The notes below the pieces were generated by a model. That model did no database searches. It saw only the letters and a list, made by a program, of their open reading frames with translations, and was not told where the DNA came from. A stretch of 64,000 nucleotides of DNA from Lysinibacillus sphaericus (GTDB taxonomy: Bacteria; Bacillota; Bacilli; Bacillales_A; Planococcaceae), in NCBI RefSeq assembly GCF_002982115.1, contig NZ_CP019980.1, positions 2,550,001-2,614,000 of the forward strand, given 5' to 3'. A program made the translations under genes and the position numbers. How positions within the stretch are numbered: position 1 is the stretch's first letter; the number at the start of each line of letters is the position of its first letter. Of this stretch, positions 59,863 to 64,000 are shown one piece after another.

Positions 59863-60816
59863 TTAAATCTCTTGGCGTAAAGATTGAACTTCTTCTAGTG
59901 ATAAGTTTGTTAACTCGATTATCTCTTCATTGCTGTTACCTTTTCTAATCATCTTTCTTGCAATGCCTTCTATACCTTGTTTCATTCCTTTTTTCATGCC
60001 TTTTTCTATGCCCTTTTCCATGCCTTCCTGTTCTGCATGATATTTTGCATCTTCGATATTAGCAGCTTCATCTAGCATATATTTGACCCTTGATTGATAA
60101 GCAAGAATGGTTTCGGGATCTTGACTAATTTCTTGCCATGCTTGAAACGCTTTACGTATGTTTTCATCTGTCATTGCGATGTCCTCCAATGCATTGTATA
60201 TATCTTGACGAACTATCTTTTTACTGTCATCTACCATACCTAGCAACAGTAACCACCTGTCTAATTTATTAGAAGGATGTTGTTCCTTTGCCCATGCCTT
60301 CAAAAACTTATCCATTTCAATAAAATGAATTTCTAACACATTATCTTGTATACGTTGTAAAGAAATATCGTCATATAAATGATAGGTGCTATGATAATGG
60401 GCTGCATTTGGAAAAAAAGTAAAATCACAAATATTAATTGTAATGGTCGGGTTCAATGTATGGTATCCCTTTCCCTTTTGTAACTGTAGGTTGTACAATC
60501 TTGACCAATAAAATAAAGTACGTTTAAACATGTCTTTTTTATTGGCTAATTGGATTTCGATATTTATGAACTCTCCATATTGTGTTTTGACAACAATATC
60601 TAAACGGCATTGTTTATCCTCTATATATTCGCCACTGACTTCTTGAGTAATAAAAGTCACTTCATTTATAGGTACTCTGCCAGTACGTTGTAAAATAGCA
60701 TTTAACAATGCGATTGTTAATTGCTTATTTCGTTCACTACCGAAAAGTTGCTTAAAAGCAAAATCGATCTTTAAATCCAATAATTTTAAAAGCGGAACTT
60801 GACTAAGTGTATTCAA
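59863..60816 (-). CDS. Rpn-family recombination-promoting nuclease (PD-(D/E)XK)
   Basis: About 317 residues of the Rpn/transposase_31-like family. The N-terminal LKIDFAFKQLFGSERNKQLT and the nuclease core CRLDIVVKTQYGEFINIEIQ (Asp, Glu-x-Gln) are clear. The C-terminus has charged repeats MEKGIEKGMKKGMKQG, a known hypervariable region in this family. TTG 60816 has GAGGTG eight bases upstream; the frame is open to 60849. Proteins of this kind cleave DNA and promote RecA-independent recombination, and may act in phage defence. Confidence 0.85.
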   Translation of the reverse strand: MNTLSQVPLLKLLDLKIDFAFKQLFGSERNKQLTIALLNAILQRTGRVPINEVTFITQEVSGEYIEDKQCRLDIVVKTQYGEFINIEIQLANKKDMFKRTLFYWSRLYNLQLQKGKGYHTLNPTITINICDFTFFPNAAHYHSTYHLYDDISLQRIQDNVLEIHFIEMDKFLKAWAKEQHPSNKLDRWLLLLGMVDDSKKIVRQDIYNALEDIAMTDENIRKAFQAWQEISQDPETILAYQSRVKYMLDEAANIEDAKYHAEQEGMEKGIEKGMKKGMKQGIEGIARKMIRKGNSNEEIIELTNLSLEEVQSLRQEI

Positions 60817-60890
60817 ATTATCATTCACCTCTGTATCGTTTGCTCTCAATGTTCTCGATTACTAGCTTGAACAGTTAAGACAAAGACGTT

Positions 60891-61058
60891 TTACTGAACT
60901 GAACGAATATTTGTATTAATCATAATTCGTAATAATATCGTCGAACAAATTATTATTCCCGCATACGGGTAAAATAACGGTACATGAATAAAACCCATTA
61001 AAGTCAAAGCAATGATGACGCCACAAAGCACTAAAATTAAGGAAAGAATGTTTTTCAT
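60891..61058 (-). CDS. 55-residue membrane protein
   Basis: Short gene from ATG 61058, with AAGGGG about eight bases upstream. Two hydrophobic helices (ILSLILVLCGVIIALTL; YAGIIICSTILLRIM) with a HVPLF loop. It lies just downstream of the ABC ATPase gene on the same strand. Function unknown. Confidence 0.55.
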   Translation of the reverse strand: MKNILSLILVLCGVIIALTLMGFIHVPLFYPYAGIIICSTILLRIMINTNIRSVQ

Positions 61059-61162
61059 TATTGATTGCCCCTTTCTGTTTTGCTTGCATTGATTCTGTTA
61101 CTGCTAGAGTAACTTGCCCATAACCGACATTTCAACCGACAATATTTTTGTCGGTTGTCGTT

Positions 61163-61852
61163 CTATAGCGGAAGTACATCCTCATCTCTATTGCTAAATT
61201 TTGTAACATTCATTTTTTCTAATTTTTTATTATTGAATTCAAGTACCTCATCGCATATCAATTCAATATCTTTTGACATATGGCTCGTTAGAAGAATCGT
61301 CACACCTTTGTTCTTCAGTTCAAGTAATAATGTACGAATCTCTCGCACACTCGTTTTATCTAATCCGTTAAATGGCTCGTCAAGGATTAATAAATCAGGA
61401 TCCTCCATAATAGCCTGAGCAATCCCTAATTTTTGTTTCATACCTAAAGAGTACTTTTTTACAGGTTGTCTACTTTCAGGATTTAGCCCTACCTTTTCAA
61501 GTGTAGACTTAATCGTTGCATCATTTATTTTATTTTGTATTGCAGCTAAATAGCGTAAATTATTAAAACCAGAATAGTCATCAAGAAAATGAGGCGTTTC
61601 TATCATGATGCCTGTATTTTTAGGAAAGTCTATTTCTTTTCCGAGCGTTTGTCCAAATACTTTTATTTCACCACTATCAGGGGAAAGAAAACCACTCAGT
61701 ATTTTAAATAAAATAGATTTACCGCAACCATTATGACCGATAAAACCATACGCCTTACCCTTTTCCAATGAAAAAGATACAGCATGAAAAATGCACTGCT
61801 TTTTAAAAGTTTTTGAGATATTTTTTACTTCTACAATAAACTGTTGCATCAT
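61163..61852 (-). CDS. ABC transporter ATP-binding protein
   Basis: 229-residue ATPase. Walker A GHNGCGKSILFK, Q-loop IMIETPHF, signature YSLGMKQKLGIAQA, Walker B DLLILDEPFNGLD and switch His TSHMSKD. The LGMKQ form of the signature is typical of ABC-2 exporters for peptides or drugs (BcrA-like). It directly follows the permease gene (no gap), so four genes form one operon. Confidence 0.92.
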   Translation of the reverse strand: MMQQFIVEVKNISKTFKKQCIFHAVSFSLEKGKAYGFIGHNGCGKSILFKILSGFLSPDSGEIKVFGQTLGKEIDFPKNTGIMIETPHFLDDYSGFNNLRYLAAIQNKINDATIKSTLEKVGLNPESRQPVKKYSLGMKQKLGIAQAIMEDPDLLILDEPFNGLDKTSVREIRTLLLELKNKGVTILLTSHMSKDIELICDEVLEFNNKKLEKMNVTKFSNRDEDVLPL

Positions 61853-62638
61853 TTAACCCCTTTCCGAAAAAATTAACATATTTTTTTGGCTAGAAATGGA
61901 GAGATAGATCACGCTTCCTCCTATTACCAGTAACTGTGTTATCAAAAAGCGTATGTAAGTTACGTAATCTACTAGTATATTTGCAACAAATGTATGCTGT
62001 CCTATTATTATTGGGAAAACTAATTGTAAAAAATAGAGGATAACTACAAAAATAAACCCACTATTTAGTCGGTTAAATTTAATTGATACCGCAAGTTGCA
62101 CACATGCAACACAAAAAGTACCGATAAATTGTCCAACAAATGCAGGAAGTATTAGCTTTAGAAACATGTTCTCTTGGGGGATTTCTATACCTGAGAACAG
62201 TGATTCAGTAATTGGCATTGAATGGTCATACAGCGTAAACGAACTAATCCATAATATGATTTGATAGACAAATAACACCAACCATAGTACAAAAGCGAGG
62301 GATACAACATGCGAAATAATAAATAGGTATCGCTTTTCTATTCTTAGCATACTAAAAATAGCTTGCTTCCCCATCATATGCGCTATGTATACATCTACTA
62401 TCATGGCAATTCCAAAGTAGGGAAGCAATAGAATGAGGATTTGTATAACATGTAGCTTCTCCATTTGTATCATCCCTATACATACTAAATAAACATCTAT
62501 CGCCGAATAGTTAGTATACCCCTGGTTATATAAAGTATGGAAAATCAAGGTTGCTGTTATCCAGCCTAAGAAAAGGAATACTCGTTTAGAGATAAAACGA
62601 ATATTGTATCGTATAATCGACAACAAATGGAAAAACAA
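61853..62638 (-). CDS. ABC transporter permease subunit
   Basis: 261 residues with about six membrane segments. Starts at TTG 62638, with GGGGGTG within the end of the gene in front, two bases away. Shares overall plan with the neighbouring permeases. Probably one of several membrane subunits served by the single ATPase. Confidence 0.75.
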   Translation of the reverse strand: MFFHLLSIIRYNIRFISKRVFLFLGWITATLIFHTLYNQGYTNYSAIDVYLVCIGMIQMEKLHVIQILILLLPYFGIAMIVDVYIAHMMGKQAIFSMLRIEKRYLFIISHVVSLAFVLWLVLFVYQIILWISSFTLYDHSMPITESLFSGIEIPQENMFLKLILPAFVGQFIGTFCVACVQLAVSIKFNRLNSGFIFVVILYFLQLVFPIIIGQHTFVANILVDYVTYIRFLITQLLVIGGSVIYLSISSQKNMLIFSERG

Positions 62639-62640
62639 CG

Positions 62641-63423
62641 TTATAAATTCACCCCCTTAGATAGACGCAACGCAAGAAAAAGAAGTCCAATACTTAAAAG
62701 ACTTAGCGGAGCCTGTGACCTGAACAGCTGGAACAAAATTGAATTATCTTGCGGGTTCAAATAATAGATATTTACAAAACTTAAATCTAAAATATTCAAA
62801 AAAGGGATGTGATGAAAATTTACAATAGCATTAAAAAGCAGGAGAAAAAACATGATGCTCACGCCTAACCTACTGGATTGCCTTTTCGTTATACTTTGCC
62901 AATACAAATAAAAACTCCCTAGAAAAATAATTGTCATAAAAAACTTTATCGCAAAAAAGCTACTTATAAGCATCGGTGACAATTCCAAAGGAAAAAACGT
63001 ATAAGGATCAAGTCCGAATGCGGTTTCGTTGCTCCATGCAAATGTTCCCCCAAGAATTAAAATAGCTTCTATAATAACAACGACAAAAACATAGATAGTT
63101 AGAAAGAAGCCATATAAAATCATTGTTTTAATTTGAACTTTTATTATCGTAGCTTTTGTAAGTAACCTCCCCGCACAATAACGTAGGTTTCCTTCATTTG
63201 CAAGATCATATAGAAAAATAAGAAACACAGGCATAATGAATAAAAAATAGAGATACCTATTGCCAAAGATAAAAAATAGACCATTCCAATTGTTACTATC
63301 AACTGACCAGTCATTCATCAGCAAGACTATGAGGGGAAGAATGAGTAAATAAATTAAAATACATAGAAACTTTCTACTTTTTAAAATTCTTTTACAAGTG
63401 ATTTTAAAGAAATTAGATACCAT
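62641..63423 (-). CDS. ABC transporter permease subunit
   Basis: 260 residues with about six membrane segments (LCILIYLLILPLIVLLMNDW first). Starts at ATG 63423, overlapping the gene in front by 11 bases. A large extracytoplasmic loop follows the third helix. No sequence motif defines the substrate; small multi-permease systems with a BcrA-like ATPase often export peptides or confer antibiotic or bacteriocin immunity. Confidence 0.75.
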   Translation of the reverse strand: MVSNFFKITCKRILKSRKFLCILIYLLILPLIVLLMNDWSVDSNNWNGLFFIFGNRYLYFLFIMPVFLIFLYDLANEGNLRYCAGRLLTKATIIKVQIKTMILYGFFLTIYVFVVVIIEAILILGGTFAWSNETAFGLDPYTFFPLELSPMLISSFFAIKFFMTIIFLGSFYLYWQSITKRQSSRLGVSIMFFLLLFNAIVNFHHIPFLNILDLSFVNIYYLNPQDNSILFQLFRSQAPLSLLSIGLLFLALRLSKGVNL

Positions 63424-63999
63424 TTTTTAACTCCCATTGTCTATTTAAATAAAATGCTACTGTTCCTAAGAAGATTAAAAATAGATGCATCATCACTACA
63501 TCATTCCCTTGTAAGTCTATACTTGACATGACGTAATAAATTTTAGTTAATGCGAATTTTTCTAGTCCATTAAAATTGGAAATAAAAATATCAAATGTTA
63601 AGTAAAGGGCAAAAGAAATAGCATAAACGTAAACAATTTTTGAAAAGAAACTTGTTATCCCCATAGCAAAAATAGCTATCGAAAAACCTAAAGAAAAATG
63701 CAAGGCTAAAACAAACAGAATATAAAACAAAGGAGTCGTAGCAAATAAATCTCCTAATAATCCGTCTGGTTGAAATTCAAATGGATAGAGAATTTTATTT
63801 TCGAAAAATGCACTCGTCCCTAAGAAAAAAAGAGCATTTGGTATAAATAATGCCAAACCACCAGCAACGCCATTGGCAAATAATTTAGTAAAACGATATT
63901 TTATATGCCCCATACGGATAACAGAAAAATAATGAAAATGTCCTCTTTTCTCATCTACAAAAGAGGCAGCGTAAGGATAGATGGCGGCTAATACAAATA
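63413..63999 (-). CDS. ABC transporter permease subunit (5' end outside window)
   Basis: Open frame continues through the right window edge. The first internal ATG is at 63913, but upstream codons read AAIYPYAASFVDEKRGHFHY without a stop, so the gene starts beyond the window. DEKRGHF resembles the cytoplasmic E-x-x-x-G coupling segment of ABC-2 permeases. Five or more membrane helices follow. First visible gene of the operon. Confidence 0.7.
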   Translation of the reverse strand, partial: FVLAAIYPYAASFVDEKRGHFHYFSVIRMGHIKYRFTKLFANGVAGGLALFIPNALFFLGTSAFFENKILYPFEFQPDGLLGDLFATTPLFYILFVLALHFSLGFSIAIFAMGITSFFSKIVYVYAISFALYLTFDIFISNFNGLEKFALTKIYYVMSSIDLQGNDVVMMHLFLIFLGTVAFYLNRQWELKNGI

Positions 64000-64000
64000 C

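Overview
The window reads as AT-rich chromosomal DNA of a low-GC Gram-positive, spore-forming bacillus (Bacillales). The gene families, strong GGAGG-type ribosome binding sites, LexA- and FadR-type operators and an aerolysin-like ETX/MTX2 toxin gene fit a Lysinibacillus-like species best. That genus call is an inference: there is no rRNA or other marker gene here.

Left part (1-16.7 kb). An ABC-2 permease cut by the window edge, an acetyltransferase and a thioesterase are followed by accessory DNA. This holds an IS3-family element whose transposase has lost most of its catalytic domain and which carries a pyrophosphatase-like passenger gene. Next come small membrane proteins, a Nudix hydrolase, a type I signal peptidase, a DJ-1/PfpI protein with a WYL regulator, and a badly decayed prophage. 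The prophage keeps fragments of terS, terL and a minor head gene, with an intact hicAB toxin-antitoxin pair and its operator between the terminase fragments. A 566-residue protein I do not recognise, an ester-cyclase gene with a shifted start, and a GH24-SPOR lysozyme complete this part.

Middle (16.9-33 kb). There is an OhrR-glutathione peroxidase unit with two operators, a SUKH immunity-like gene, and a SigV/RsiV/deacetylase set that looks like lysozyme resistance. A SOS-type mutagenesis cassette follows (WYL-like small protein, UvrX-like polymerase, YolD), then a P-type Ca2+ ATPase. The most unusual locus is at 30.4-33 kb: a secreted subtilisin-like protease, a SAR2788-like precursor ending in a WHH/HNH nuclease domain, and two small immunity-like genes. 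Both secreted genes are broken by single-base shifts in six-base homopolymers.

Right part (33.5-64 kb). Metabolic modules come first. An acyl-CoA dehydrogenase/SDR/kinase-like operon lies behind a textbook FadR box. A LysR-controlled formimidoylglutamase is coupled to a GltS-type carrier. Cell-wall genes follow: an SH3b deacetylase and a D,D-carboxypeptidase. A TetR regulator has two matching palindromes, and a MORN-repeat protein is fused to a CbbX/SpoVK-type AAA ATPase. Then come many small membrane proteins, the ETX/MTX2 pore-former, a DMT exporter next to a second-type histidyl-tRNA synthetase, an AddB-like nuclease whose 3' end is duplicated 1.8 kb away, a TSUP permease, an Rpn-type nuclease and a multi-permease ABC system that leaves the window.

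Two copies of a dispersed GAGGCTGGGACA-type element and several orphan immunity-like genes are scattered through. No tRNA, rRNA, CRISPR array or replication origin was seen.
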